The notes beneath the pieces were generated by a model, which was not told where the DNA came from, did no database searches, and was given only the letters and a program-made list of their open reading frames with translations. DNA of 64,000 bases from Kribbella rubisoli (GTDB lineage Bacteria > Actinomycetota > Actinomycetes > Propionibacteriales > Kribbellaceae): assembly GCF_004217145.1 (NCBI RefSeq), contig NZ_SHKR01000016.1, positions 528,852 to 592,851 of the forward strand, given 5' to 3'. Of the stretch, positions 52,704-61,818 are shown one piece after another. The position numbers and the translations under genes are program-made. Every line of letters begins with the position of its first letter. The first letter of the stretch is position 1.

Positions 52704-53868
52704 GTTCCGCAGTGTGACACCGCAGCAGGACGGTCAGCGACACAATTGCCGTGACGAGTCCGGCACCGACGAGGGTGTGCTCGGCGCCGAGCGTGGCGAT
52801 GATCGGGCCGCCGCACAGCATGCCCACGGAGCTGCCCGCATTCGTCACAACGGTCTGGCCCGACAACAGCGCGCGCCGATCGGCGCCCGATGACTCCCTG
52901 GCGATCAGCTGGGAGATCGCGGCATTCCCCACGGCGACGGTCAGGCCGGCGCCTGCCCCTAGCACCGCGATCGCCGGCGGTGTCGTCCACAGCCCCATGC
53001 CCACGAAGCACAGACCGGCACTGGCCCACGCGATCGATGCGAGCGGCACTGGTTTGACCCGCCGGATCACGGCCAGCGAAGCGGCCGAACCGATCAGCGA
53101 GCCGACGCCGTACCCGGTCATGCCGGCGGCCAGGTAGATCCCCGGGCGCCCGCGGTGCTCGCCGATGATCGACAGGCCGAGACTGAACGCGAACCACATC
53201 ACGCAGCCGGTGCCGCGGACGATCCAGCCGTGGAGAACGGCAGGCCGGCCTTGGAGGCTCGCCCGGATCGACGGCGTCGCCGTACCGTCGGGGGCACGCT
53301 CCGCCCGCACCGTGCAGGCGAGAAGGCCGGCGACGAGTACTGCGACGGCCTCGATCCACAGCAGACCATTCGTGAGGCCGGTCGACACGGCCAACGCGCC
53401 GGCAGACGGACCGAGCAGCATGCCGATCCGGCGCAGACCGTCCTGCCACGTGAGCAGTACGACGGCCTGCCCCTCGCGCCAGCGGTCTCCGGTGTCGGCC
53501 AGGAGCGCAGATCGGCCCGGACTCGACAACGCGTCGCCGAAGCCGAGGAGCAACCCACTCAGGACGAGCAGGCCAGGCGTGAGCAGCCCAACCTCGGCAG
53601 CTGCCGGCACAGATGCGAGGGCCAGCGCGGAGATCGCGGCGACCACCGCGAGGCGCGGACCGGAATCCACCCATTGACGGGCCTTTCGCGCCCACCACGG
53701 CGACAGCAACATCGGTACGCCCGCGACACCGCCGACCAGTCCGGTCGCGGCGACTGAGCCAGTCTCTCGCAGGATCACCAGCGGTAGCGCGATCTGTGTG
53801 AAGCGGAGCGCGAAGTCCGCCACTCCTCCCCCGGCGAGCAATGCGATGGCTTCGGTCCGGGCCCTCAT
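52651..53868 (-). CDS. MFS transporter
   Basis: Major-facilitator transporter of 405 residues with about twelve membrane segments. Start at the ATG at 53868 (MRARTEAIALLAGGGVADF); a frame beyond it is an artefact over the divergent LysR gene. It shows the two-fold repeat with central charged loop (ERAPDGTATPSIRASLQG). The type is that of drug or metabolite exporters. It is divergent from a LysR gene, which is its likely regulator. Confidence 0.9.
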   Translation of the reverse strand: MRARTEAIALLAGGGVADFALRFTQIALPLVILRETGSVAATGLVGGVAGVPMLLSPWWARKARQWVDSGPRLAVVAAISALALASVPAAAEVGLLTPGLLVLSGLLLGFGDALSSPGRSALLADTGDRWREGQAVVLLTWQDGLRRIGMLLGPSAGALAVSTGLTNGLLWIEAVAVLVAGLLACTVRAERAPDGTATPSIRASLQGRPAVLHGWIVRGTGCVMWFAFSLGLSIIGEHRGRPGIYLAAGMTGYGVGSLIGSAASLAVIRRVKPVPLASIAWASAGLCFVGMGLWTTPPAIAVLGAGAGLTVAVGNAAISQLIARESSGADRRALLSGQTVVTNAGSSVGMLCGGPIIATLGAEHTLVGAGLVTAIVSLTVLLRCHTAEHAREQSSDRDHHVGRAA

Positions 53869-53925
53869 GCCTTTGATTCTTTGCGAATCCGGCCCGCTCA
53901 GGTAGCCGTCGAGAGTTGGGTGATT

Positions 53926-53946
53926 GCCATAGGCTGAACCTATGGC
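53926..53946. promoter_or_regulatory. 21-bp perfect palindrome spanning the LysR start codon
   Basis: GCCATAGG-N5-CCTATGGC, whose right arm contains the ATG at 53942. It fits a LysR autoregulatory site between the divergent LysR and MFS genes. Confidence 0.65.
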
Positions 53947-54802
53947 CTCATTACCCGCGGTCGAGGATCTACGTCTGGTCCAGGCGATCAGCCGGACCGG
54001 CGCGGTCGCCACCGCCGCCCGCGAGCTGCGCATCTCGCAGCCGTCGGCGTCGCAGCGGCTGAGCCGGCTGGAGCGGACCTGCGGAGCCAAGCTCTTCGAG
54101 CGCGACACCCGCGGCGCCCGGCCGACCCCAGCCGGCGCTGAGCTCAGTCGCCGCGCCGACCACATCCTGCGCCACCTCGAGGAGGTGTACGACGCGACCC
54201 GAGCGGCAGCGACCGGTCAGCGCCTGGTGATCGGCACCTTCGGGGGCCTGTCGCCGATCCTGTTCCCCGTCCTCGACGCCGCGCTGCCCGATATCGACAT
54301 CGAGCAGCAGGTCGACCACGGCCACTTCCTGGTCGAGCGCGTCGCCGAGGGCACGATGGACGCCGCGTTCATCGCGATCGCCGAGCAGATGACACTCCCC
54401 CGCGGCACCGTCGCCCGGCGGATCGGCTACGACGACCTCGTCCTGTTCGTCCCGTCCGGCGCCCGGCCTCCTGGCCGCGGCCGGCAGCCGCTCAAGGGTC
54501 GGCCGATCGTGTTCGCGACCTACGACCGCGGGGTCGACGAGATCCACGCCCGCCTGGTTGCGCTGGGCGCGACTCCGCGCCGCGGCGTCAACCTGGGCAC
54601 CACTGTCGCCATGGCCCGCCGCCGCACCCACCTGGCCCTGGTCCCCCGCACCGCCCTCGCCACCGAACTCCGCCCCGGCGAACACCTCGCGACCGCGCTG
54701 TTCCGCTACCGCCTCACCCTCTCCGTGGTCACCACCCCGACTCCGCCCAAGTCCCTCATGGCCCACCTCCCCGACCTCCGAGCCACGTTGAACTTGTCGT
54801 GA
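53942..54802 (+). CDS. LysR-family transcriptional regulator
   Basis: Regulator of 286 residues. The N-terminal helix-turn-helix is DLRLVQAISRTGAVATAARE and LRISQPSASQRLSRLERTCG, with the family end ARPTPAGAELSRRADHIL. Residues about 90-286 form the effector-binding domain (RLVIGTFGGLSPILFPVLD). Adjacent and divergent MFS gene suggests it controls that exporter; the palindrome overlapping its ATG suggests negative autoregulation. Confidence 0.92.
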   Translation: MASLPAVEDLRLVQAISRTGAVATAARELRISQPSASQRLSRLERTCGAKLFERDTRGARPTPAGAELSRRADHILRHLEEVYDATRAAATGQRLVIGTFGGLSPILFPVLDAALPDIDIEQQVDHGHFLVERVAEGTMDAAFIAIAEQMTLPRGTVARRIGYDDLVLFVPSGARPPGRGRQPLKGRPIVFATYDRGVDEIHARLVALGATPRRGVNLGTTVAMARRRTHLALVPRTALATELRPGEHLATALFRYRLTLSVVTTPTPPKSLMAHLPDLRATLNLS

Positions 54803-54844
54803 ACACCGGCGAGTCGGGCGCCCGGAGGAGGCAGACTCGGGGGC

Positions 54845-55459
54845 ATGAACCCGGGACGGTTGGGGCGCGGGCGGCGGATTTTGGCGGGGTTCTGGGGTGC
54901 GACGGTCGTGCAGGTCGCGGCCGTTGCTTTTGACGTCAACATCCTCACGCAGGCCAGCAAGGCGACGCTGATGCCGCTGCTGTGGCAGTGGTCGCGCACG
55001 CAGGACGCGCCGCCGCTGCTTCAGGCGGCGCTGCTTGCGTCGGCGGCCGGGGATCTCTTGCTCGAGACTGATGCTCAGTTGGCTGGGATGGCGGCCTTTG
55101 CGGCGGCGCATGCGTGTTACCTCGCGGTGTTTCTCGCCAACCCGGCGCAGCGGTCATGGCGGGTGCTCGCGGCGTACGCGGCGCTGTGGGCAGCCCTGAT
55201 CGCGGTGCTGTCCCCCGGGCTCGGTGGCCAGCGGGTGCCGGTGGCGGTGTACGCGTTGTTGCTCACGGCAACTGCGATCGCGTCGCGCTGGCACAACTCG
55301 CGGAGCGGTGTCGGCGGCGCGCTGTTCCTGATCTCGGACGCGTTGATCGCGCTGCGGATGTCAGGGCGGGACTTTCCGGGCCGCGGAGCGCTCACGATGT
55401 CGACGTACGCCGTCGGTCAGTACCTGCTGACCTCGGGCGTGACCAAATCTGACCGGTAG
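54845..55459 (+). CDS. YhhN/TMEM86-family membrane protein, lysoplasmalogenase-like
   Basis: Polytopic membrane protein of 204 residues. AKATLMPLLW-like segment (here SKATLMPLLWQ), ASAAGDLLLE and ISDALIALRM are the family motifs, with the conserved Asp residues. Animal members hydrolyse lysoplasmalogen; bacterial substrates are not settled. It lies 48 bases before the glycosidase gene on the same strand. Confidence 0.85.
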   Translation: MNPGRLGRGRRILAGFWGATVVQVAAVAFDVNILTQASKATLMPLLWQWSRTQDAPPLLQAALLASAAGDLLLETDAQLAGMAAFAAAHACYLAVFLANPAQRSWRVLAAYAALWAALIAVLSPGLGGQRVPVAVYALLLTATAIASRWHNSRSGVGGALFLISDALIALRMSGRDFPGRGALTMSTYAVGQYLLTSGVTKSDR

Positions 55460-55507
55460 TGGTCATCCTCGTTGACCCTGCGCGGCCCTCCGCTGTGGGG
55501 TGAGGGT

Positions 55508-57919
55508 ATGGCGACCGTCGACGACGTACGACGACAGTTCCGGAACCCGCCGCCCGAGGGGCGGCCGATGATGCGCTGGTGGTGGTTCGGACCGTCCATC
55601 GAGCGAGACGAAATCGACCGCGAGCTGGCCGCGATGGCCGCAGCGGGACTGGGTGGCGCCGAGGTCTCGTTCGTCTATCCGATGGGGCCTGTGACGGCTC
55701 CCTTCGGCTCACCGAAGCTGCTCGAGTTGGTCGGGCACGCGGCGCGGACGGCGCGGTCGCTCGGGCTGCGGTTCGACGTGACGCTGGGCAGCGGCTGGTC
55801 GTACGGCGGTCCGCACGTCGGGACCGAGCACGCCGCGCGGCAGTTGCATTGGGATCGGCGGGAGATCGGCAGCGCGGCGTACGACGTACCGATCGTTGCT
55901 GCCTGGCCCGGTGACGAGTTCGTCGCGGCCTTCGTCGGCGACGGAGGGCTCTGCGCGCCGTCGTCGTACGTCGAGGTGCCGGTGCGGGACGGGGTGATCG
56001 AGGTACCGGCAGGCGGGCAGCCGCGTGAGGTGTTGATCGCGACGTCGCGCGTGACCGGACAGAACGTGAAGCGGGCCGCCGCTGGTGCGGAGGGGCACAC
56101 GCTTGATCACTACTCGGCGGCTGCGGCTGCTGCGCACATCAAGCATGTGGCGGAGCCATTGCTGCTCGCGGCTGGGGCGGAACTGCTCGGGTCCGTGTTC
56201 TGCGACAGCCTCGAGGTGTACAAGGGCGACTGGACGCCGGGGATCTTCGAGGAGTTCGCCAAGCGCCGGGGGTACGACCTGCGGCCGCGGCTGTATGAGC
56301 TGTTCGTCGACAGGGGTGAGTGGCGGCAGCTGCGGATCGACTTCGGGCGGACGCTGTCGGAGCTGTACGAGGACAACTTCCTGAAGGTGTTCCAGCAGTG
56401 GGCGGCCGGGCACGGCGTACCGTTCCGCATCCAGAGCTACGGCGAACCGCCGGCGACGATGAGCAGCTACCGGTTCGCGGACATGTTCGAAGGTGAGGGC
56501 TGGGGCTGGACCCGGATCCCCGAGACGCGGTGGGCGTCGTCGGCGGCGAACATCTACGGCCGGTCGGTCGTGTCGGCGGAGGTGTGGACCTGGGTGCATT
56601 CGCCGTCGTTCCGCGCGACGCCGCTCGATCTCCAGGGTGAGGCGCACGAGCATTTCCTGTCCGGCGTCAACCAGCTCATCGGCCACGGCTGGCCGTACTC
56701 GCCGTCGAACGGACCCGGCCTCGGCTGGATCTTCTACGCCGCCGGCGCCCTCGACGACCGGAACCCATGGTGGCCGGTGGCAACCGATCTGTTCGCCTCA
56801 CTCCACCGCCTGTCCTGGCTCCTCCAGCAAGGTACGCCGGTCCGCCCGGTCAAGATCTACATCCCGGCCTCCGACGCGTACGCCGACAGCGGCGTCGACG
56901 AGCCGAACAACCTGTACCGCGTCGTACGCCGCCTGATCCCGGAGAGCATTCCCCGCACAATCCGCGAGGCAGGCCTCGACTACGACCTGATCGATGATGA
57001 CGCCATCGCGGTCGTCGATCCCGCTGACGTCCCGCTGATCGTCGTACCTGAAGGAACCACGACGCCTCCGGAGACTCGGCATTGGCTCGATGCTGTAGTC
57101 GCCTCGGGCGGGCAGGTGGTGACCGATCCTGCCGAACACTTGCCGGCGGCACCGATCACACCACCTCCCGGCATCGGCGTCGTGCACCGGCGCCTCGATG
57201 ACGGCGACTTCTACTTCGTCGCCAACACCGGAGCTGAGCCTCGCACGTTGACGTTCGATGAGCCGATGGACCACTGGACCGCCCAGGAGCCGGTCATCAC
57301 TCTCACGCTGCACCCGTACGAATCCGCCGTGCTGTCCCCGACCGCCGCGACCGCCACAGTTGCCTCCACCGACCAGCTTGCTGAATCGCTCCAGGGCAAC
57401 TGGTCGGTTGCCTTCGACAACAACATTCGCGCCGTCACGCTGCCCCACCGTTGGGAGGACGACCCGGCGCTGGCGACGTACTCCGGCTCTGCCACCTACG
57501 AAGTCGAACTGCAACTGGAGCGGACCGACGGCAAGGTCTTCCTGGACTTCGGCCCCGGCGAGCCCGTCGCCCCCGACAGCGAGCCGTATCTTCCCAGCAA
57601 CTCCTACCGCGCTCTCATCACCCCGCCGGTAGGCGTCGCCGCCGAGGTCTACCTCAACGACACACCATGCGGCACGCTCTGGGCTCCGCCGTACCGCGTG
57701 GACCTCACTGACGCCGCGCGGGTAGGCACCAACGTCCTGCGCATCGTCGTACACAACACCGCGGCGAACGCACTCTCCACCGACCAGCACCTACTCGAAA
57801 CGGCGGCTGACGTGACGGCGCAGTACGGGCGACGCTTCGACCTGCAGCACATCGATCACGCGGCCGACTACCTCAACTCCGGCCTGCTCGCCGTACCGAC
57901 GATCATCCGAACCAGCTAG
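55508..57919 (+). CDS. Large glycoside hydrolase, GH106 rhamnosidase-like
   Basis: Protein of 803 residues resembling alpha-L-rhamnosidases of family GH106. PMMRWWWFGPSIERDEIDRE and GLRFDVTLGSGWSYGGPHV are characteristic of its N-terminal barrel; SVFCDSLEVYKGDWTPG and GWGWTRIPETRWASSAANIYG, here only parts, are in the catalytic region. A beta-sandwich at the C-terminus (NVLRIVVHNTAANALS) is typical. No signal peptide, so it is probably cytoplasmic and acts on imported oligosaccharides. ATG at 55508 after GAGGGT. It ends four bases inside the convergent chorismate-mutase gene. GH106 assignment is by recalled motif only. Confidence 0.78.
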   Translation: MATVDDVRRQFRNPPPEGRPMMRWWWFGPSIERDEIDRELAAMAAAGLGGAEVSFVYPMGPVTAPFGSPKLLELVGHAARTARSLGLRFDVTLGSGWSYGGPHVGTEHAARQLHWDRREIGSAAYDVPIVAAWPGDEFVAAFVGDGGLCAPSSYVEVPVRDGVIEVPAGGQPREVLIATSRVTGQNVKRAAAGAEGHTLDHYSAAAAAAHIKHVAEPLLLAAGAELLGSVFCDSLEVYKGDWTPGIFEEFAKRRGYDLRPRLYELFVDRGEWRQLRIDFGRTLSELYEDNFLKVFQQWAAGHGVPFRIQSYGEPPATMSSYRFADMFEGEGWGWTRIPETRWASSAANIYGRSVVSAEVWTWVHSPSFRATPLDLQGEAHEHFLSGVNQLIGHGWPYSPSNGPGLGWIFYAAGALDDRNPWWPVATDLFASLHRLSWLLQQGTPVRPVKIYIPASDAYADSGVDEPNNLYRVVRRLIPESIPRTIREAGLDYDLIDDDAIAVVDPADVPLIVVPEGTTTPPETRHWLDAVVASGGQVVTDPAEHLPAAPITPPPGIGVVHRRLDDGDFYFVANTGAEPRTLTFDEPMDHWTAQEPVITLTLHPYESAVLSPTAATATVASTDQLAESLQGNWSVAFDNNIRAVTLPHRWEDDPALATYSGSATYEVELQLERTDGKVFLDFGPGEPVAPDSEPYLPSNSYRALITPPVGVAAEVYLNDTPCGTLWAPPYRVDLTDAARVGTNVLRIVVHNTAANALSTDQHLLETAADVTAQYGRRFDLQHIDHAADYLNSGLLAVPTIIRTS

Positions 57920-58221
57920 TCCGCGGCGCGCGCCTCGGCGAGGCGTTCGTGGTGGTGGATGACCTCGGCGATCACGAAGGCGAGGAACTTCTCGGCGAAG
58001 ACCGGGTCGAGACCGGACTCGGCGGCGAGCTCGCGGAGCCGGGCCACCTGCGCCTGCTCGCGGGACTTGTCGGCGGGCGGCATCCCTGTCCGGGCCTTGA
58101 GAGCACCGACCTGCTGGGTGCACTTGAAGCGCTCGGCGAGCAGATGGATCAGCGCGGCGTCGATGTTGTCGATGCTGCTGCGGAGCCGGGTGAGCTCCTC
58201 GGGGGCGTTGTCTGCGGTCAC
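57916..58221 (-). CDS. Chorismate mutase, AroQ type
   Basis: All-helical enzyme of 101 residues turning chorismate to prephenate, first step to Phe and Tyr. LRSSIDNIDAALIHLLAERF with Arg/Asp and VGALKARTGMP with the active-site Lys are visible; EKFLAFVIAEVIHHHE provides the last helix. Cytoplasmic, single-domain, GTG start. It is followed by no other aromatic gene. The M20 peptidase ends 31 bases upstream on the same strand. Confidence 0.92.
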   Translation of the reverse strand: MTADNAPEELTRLRSSIDNIDAALIHLLAERFKCTQQVGALKARTGMPPADKSREQAQVARLRELAAESGLDPVFAEKFLAFVIAEVIHHHERLAEARAAD

Positions 58222-58252
58222 GCTCTTACCTTCTCAGGCCGCCGGTCCGAGC

Positions 58253-59578
58253 TCACGCCTGATCCAGGAAGCGGTCCAGCACCCGCGAGCCGAACTCCAG
58301 TGACGCCGTCGGCACCCGCTCGTCGATGCCGTGGAACATGCCCATGAAGTCCAGGTCCGGCGGCAGCTGCAGCGGCACGAACCCGAAGCACCGCACTCCG
58401 AGCCGGCTCCACGACTTGGCGTCCGTACCACCCGACATCAGCAACGGCGCGGTCCTGCTCTGCGGGTCCTCGGCCGCGAGACACGCCTTCATCGCCTCGA
58501 CAAGCCCACCGCTGAACTCGGTCTCCAGCGCGATGTCGTTGACGACCGTCTCCCGCTGCACCTTGTCGCCGAGCAGCTCGTCGATGGTCGCGTAGAACTC
58601 GTCCTCGTACCCGGGCAGGAAGCGCCCGTCGATGTGCGCCTCGGCGTCGCCGGGGATCACGTTCACCTTGTAGCCGGCGTTCAGCATCGTCGGGTTGGAG
58701 GTGTTGCGGATCGTGGCACCGAACATCCGGCTGAACGTGCCCAGCTTCGCGAGCGTCGAGGTCATGTCCTCGGGATCGAGCTCGACCTCGAGCACGTCCT
58801 CCAGTGTCTTCAGGAACTCGCGGACCGTCGGCGTGATCCGCAACGGCCACTCGTGCCCGCCGATCCGGGTGACGGCCTCGACCAGGTTGGTGACGGCGTT
58901 GTCGTTGTTCACCATCGACCCGTGTCCCGCCGTACCGCGGGCCTTGAGCCGCATCCAGTTCATGCCCTTCTCGGCCGTCTCGATCAGGTACAGCCGCAGG
59001 TCGTCCTTGACCGTGATCGAGAACCCGCCGACCTCGCCGATGCCCTCGGTGCAGTCCGCGACGGTGTCCGGGTGATTGTTGATCAGCCACTGCGCGCCGT
59101 ACACGCCGCCGGCCTCTTCATCGGCGGTGAACACCAGACGCACCGGCCGCCGCGGCTTCACCCCGGCGCGCTGACGGGCGCGGACCACCGACAGCACCAT
59201 CGCGTCGAAGTCCTTCATGTCGACCGCGCCGCGACCCCACACGCAGCCGTCGAAGATGTCCCCGGAGAACGGGTCGACCTTCCAGTCCTTCGGGTCCGCC
59301 GGCACGACGTCGAGGTGCCCGTGCACGAGCAACGGATCCGCATTCTGGTCCTCGCCGTCCCAATGGGCGACCAGCGTCGCGCGACCCGGCTCGGACTCGT
59401 AGATCGTCGACTCGATCCCGACCTCGTCCAGCTTCGCGGCGACGTACTCGGCCGCGACCCGCTCCCCGTTGCTCTTGCCGTTGCCGTAGTTCGTGGTGTC
59501 GATTCGGATCAGCTCACTGCAGAGCTCCACCACCTCGGCGTCGGGGGCGTACGACGGACGGTCGCTGGAGGTCGTCAT
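58253..59578 (-). CDS. M20-family metallopeptidase
   Basis: Zinc-dependent peptidase/deacylase of 441 residues, in the CPG2/ACY1 group. LLVHGHLDVVPAD has the first metal His and Asp, FTADEEAGGVYGAQWLINNH the catalytic Glu pair, and GGTDAKSWSRLGV the later His/Asp region. Ligand loop MNWMRLKARGTAGHGSM marks the lid domain. ATG at 59578 is nine bases after GAGAGG; ATG 59587 is too close to it. Substrate unknown. Confidence 0.92.
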   Translation of the reverse strand: MTTSSDRPSYAPDAEVVELCSELIRIDTTNYGNGKSNGERVAAEYVAAKLDEVGIESTIYESEPGRATLVAHWDGEDQNADPLLVHGHLDVVPADPKDWKVDPFSGDIFDGCVWGRGAVDMKDFDAMVLSVVRARQRAGVKPRRPVRLVFTADEEAGGVYGAQWLINNHPDTVADCTEGIGEVGGFSITVKDDLRLYLIETAEKGMNWMRLKARGTAGHGSMVNNDNAVTNLVEAVTRIGGHEWPLRITPTVREFLKTLEDVLEVELDPEDMTSTLAKLGTFSRMFGATIRNTSNPTMLNAGYKVNVIPGDAEAHIDGRFLPGYEDEFYATIDELLGDKVQRETVVNDIALETEFSGGLVEAMKACLAAEDPQSRTAPLLMSGGTDAKSWSRLGVRCFGFVPLQLPPDLDFMGMFHGIDERVPTASLEFGSRVLDRFLDQA

Positions 59579-59625
59579 GCCGACCATCCTCTCTCACCGC
59601 GTCCGGGGAGGCATCCCGAGGTCGG

Positions 59626-60027
59626 TCAGATCAGCGTGATCGAGTCTCCGGAGACGGTGATCTGTTTCGGCGGGAGCGGCTTCGGCGCGGGACCTGCCAC
59701 GACCGAGCCGTCCTTCACCGAGTACTTGCTGCCGTGGCAAGGGCAGTCGATGGTGCCGTTGGCAACGGTCGTGACCTGGCAACCCTGGTGGGTGCAGGTG
59801 GTGCTGAACGCCTTGAACGTACCCTTCACCGGCTGCGTGACGACGACCTGGTTCTCGTCGAAGATCTTGCCCTCGCCGACCGGGATCTCCTCGGTCGTCC
59901 CGAGTACGGCGTTCGCCGGCGCCGTCTGCGGTGGCGGGTTCGACGGTTCGCCGTACTTCGAACAGCCGGCGGCGGTCGCTCCGAGTGCGACGGCCAGCAC
60001 TGTGCGGCGGCCTGGTTGCTCCGTCAT
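59626..60027 (-). CDS. Rieske 2Fe-2S lipoprotein
   Basis: Exported iron-sulfur protein of 133 residues. The N-terminus has RR at 7-8 and a lipobox ending AAGC22, so Tat export as a folded cofactor protein and lipid anchoring are expected. The Rieske ligands are CTHQGC and CPCHGSKY. It ends at VSGDSITLI. This small ferredoxin-like form is not the bc1-complex subunit. Its ATG overlaps the upstream DUF6529 stop (ATGA), so the two should work together in electron transfer. Confidence 0.93.
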   Translation of the reverse strand: MTEQPGRRTVLAVALGATAAGCSKYGEPSNPPPQTAPANAVLGTTEEIPVGEGKIFDENQVVVTQPVKGTFKAFSTTCTHQGCQVTTVANGTIDCPCHGSKYSVKDGSVVAGPAPKPLPPKQITVSGDSITLI

Positions 60028-60554
60028 CGGATCACTCCGAACGTCGTGAAGAACCACAGCGCCGAAGTCAGCCACAGGCCGATCAGCGCGGTGAACAGGG
60101 CTCCGCCGACGACGGGCAGGAGCCACTTGGGGGCATCGGTCCGGCTGAGGGTGAGCATCTTCGCGACGAACGCGCCGTAGAAGAAGCAGCCCAGCAGCGA
60201 GTGGATCAGCACGCGGGGTTCGCCGTACTGGAAGCCGAGTGCATAGAGGCAGTGCGCGACCACAGGCAGCGTGACCGCGACGGCGGCGCGGCCGGACCAG
60301 CGGTGGAGCGGCGCGACCTTGGGGCGGCCGTGGTACAGGGCATAGGCGCTGACAACCTGCACCAGGCCCAGCACCGCCGCGAGTGTGGCGAGCCAGGTTT
60401 TGACGGACTGGAAGCTGGAGAAACCGGCGATGTTGATCGCGACGCCGGCCGGATCGTGGAGGCGGCCGTAGACACCGAGCGCGACGGCCGCCGCGGCGCC
60501 GACCGCCAGCGGTACCGCGATCGTGGTCGCTTTCTGGACCTGTGCTGTGCTCAT
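60024..60554 (-). CDS. DUF6529 membrane protein, cytochrome b561-like
   Basis: Membrane protein of 176 residues with about five segments. It has the form of small b-type cytochromes: His in YHGRPKVAPLHRWSGR and VVAHCLYALG, and His in RVLIHSLLGC, could bind haem. It is a family known only as DUF6529 and typically sits beside small Rieske proteins. It overlaps both its neighbours, so the three genes are a coupled unit. The haem call is inference. Confidence 0.82.
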   Translation of the reverse strand: MSTAQVQKATTIAVPLAVGAAAAVALGVYGRLHDPAGVAINIAGFSSFQSVKTWLATLAAVLGLVQVVSAYALYHGRPKVAPLHRWSGRAAVAVTLPVVAHCLYALGFQYGEPRVLIHSLLGCFFYGAFVAKMLTLSRTDAPKWLLPVVGGALFTALIGLWLTSALWFFTTFGVIR

Positions 60555-61228
60555 CAGAACGTCTCATCTCCGACGACTGCTTGCGCGGTCACGGGTACGC
60601 CGTTCACCGTCGCGGCGCGGGTGGTGGTGTCGAGCGGCGGGGCGGGCGCCGGCGTACCGTCGTTGTCGACGCCGACCTGCTTGCCGTCCGGCAGGACGAT
60701 CCAGCCGATGGTGCTGGTGGAGTTCTTCCCGCGGTAGAGGCCGGCCGGCGGGCCGGCCTTCGCGATCGAGAACCGCAGCGTGCGACCACTGAGCGTGAAC
60801 GTGCCGGTAGCGGTGTTGTTGGTGATGGCGGCGGTCAGGCGCTCGCCGGTCTTGGAGCGGAGTACGAGCTGGCCGTTGCGGTAGGTGCCGGTCAGCCAGG
60901 CTTCGAGGCTCCGGCCGTCGCACACGTAGGCCGCGGCTCGGTCGCCCTTCGTGGCAATGGCCAGCGAGGCTTCACGTTCGTTGGTCCGACCTGCGTAGAC
61001 CGCAGGTGGTTTGGCCGTCGCCGCCGGCGCTGTGCTGGGTGGCGTCGTGGTGGGCGGTGGCGTGGTCTCGGGTGCCGTCGGGGTGACGGTGCCTTGGGCG
61101 GCCGGCGTGGCCGCGGGCGGACTGCTCGCGGGTGCCGGACTGCCGGTCTGGGTGCTGTTGACCACCAGGAACCCGACCAGCCCGACGGCCGTCGCCGCCA
61201 ACGTCACCAACGGACTTCGCTGCCCCAT
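60554..61228 (-). CDS. Membrane-anchored secreted protein, partner of DUF6529/Rieske
   Basis: Protein of 224 residues: one N-terminal membrane segment (LVTLAATAVGLVGFLVV), a Pro/Thr/Ser-rich linker of about 50 residues (PETTPPPTTTPPSTAP), then a small beta domain (about residues 75-224) with one Cys. No family recognised. Its stop overlaps the DUF6529 ATG (TGATG). ATG at 61228 is used; a frame from 61291 is less likely. Confidence 0.78.
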   Translation of the reverse strand: MGQRSPLVTLAATAVGLVGFLVVNSTQTGSPAPASSPPAATPAAQGTVTPTAPETTPPPTTTPPSTAPAATAKPPAVYAGRTNEREASLAIATKGDRAAAYVCDGRSLEAWLTGTYRNGQLVLRSKTGERLTAAITNNTATGTFTLSGRTLRFSIAKAGPPAGLYRGKNSTSTIGWIVLPDGKQVGVDNDGTPAPAPPLDTTTRAATVNGVPVTAQAVVGDETF

Positions 61229-61320
61229 CGCTGCCCCACCACCCCTGAGACTCCGTCTCACCCCGAGACGAGGATCCCGCTCGGCATCCACTCGGTCAAC
61301 GTCTGAGCGGGGTCAGCGGT

Positions 61321-61809
61321 TCAGAGCACCTTGAGGCCGTACATCTCGCCGAGCGGATCCGAGATCAGTTCGATCCGCGCGCCGTCGGGGTCGCGGAAGT
61401 AGATCGACGTACCGCTCTCCTCCTGGAAGTCGACCCCGTGCGCGGTCAGGCTCTCCTTGAGTTCGTCCCACCGCCCCGGCTCGACCGAGATCGCCATGTG
61501 GTGCAGCCCGCCGAGCACCTCGGCGTACGGCCCGAGATCCAGCCCCGGGAAATCGAAGAACGCCAGCAGGTTCCCGTTCCCGATGTCGAAGAAGAAGTGC
61601 GTCGAGCCCTCGTAGTCGCGGTTCCCGACCATCTCGGTCAGCGGGAAGCCGAGCACGTCCTGGTAGAACTTCACCGTCCGCTCGACGTCCGCACACAGCA
61701 ACGCTGTGTGATGCAGCCCGCGCGCCGACGACGTCCCACCTGCCTTCAGGTACGCCGCCCTGATCCGGTCCCGCTCCGCCTCGATGGCACGCAGGTCGAT
61801 GTCGGTCAT
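61321..61809 (-). CDS. VOC/glyoxalase-fold protein
   Basis: Vicinal-oxygen-chelate fold protein of 162 residues. HHTALLCADVERTVKFYQDV, HFFFDIGNGNLLAFFDFPG, LHHMAISVEP and IYFRDPDGARIELI give the paired beta-alpha-beta-beta-beta units with metal ligands His, Glu. It may be a dioxygenase, isomerase or binding protein. The stop of the maleylpyruvate-isomerase-like gene lies nine bases upstream, so the two are co-transcribed. Confidence 0.88.
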   Translation of the reverse strand: MTDIDLRAIEAERDRIRAAYLKAGGTSSARGLHHTALLCADVERTVKFYQDVLGFPLTEMVGNRDYEGSTHFFFDIGNGNLLAFFDFPGLDLGPYAEVLGGLHHMAISVEPGRWDELKESLTAHGVDFQEESGTSIYFRDPDGARIELISDPLGEMYGLKVL

Positions 61810-61818
61810 GCGATCCCC

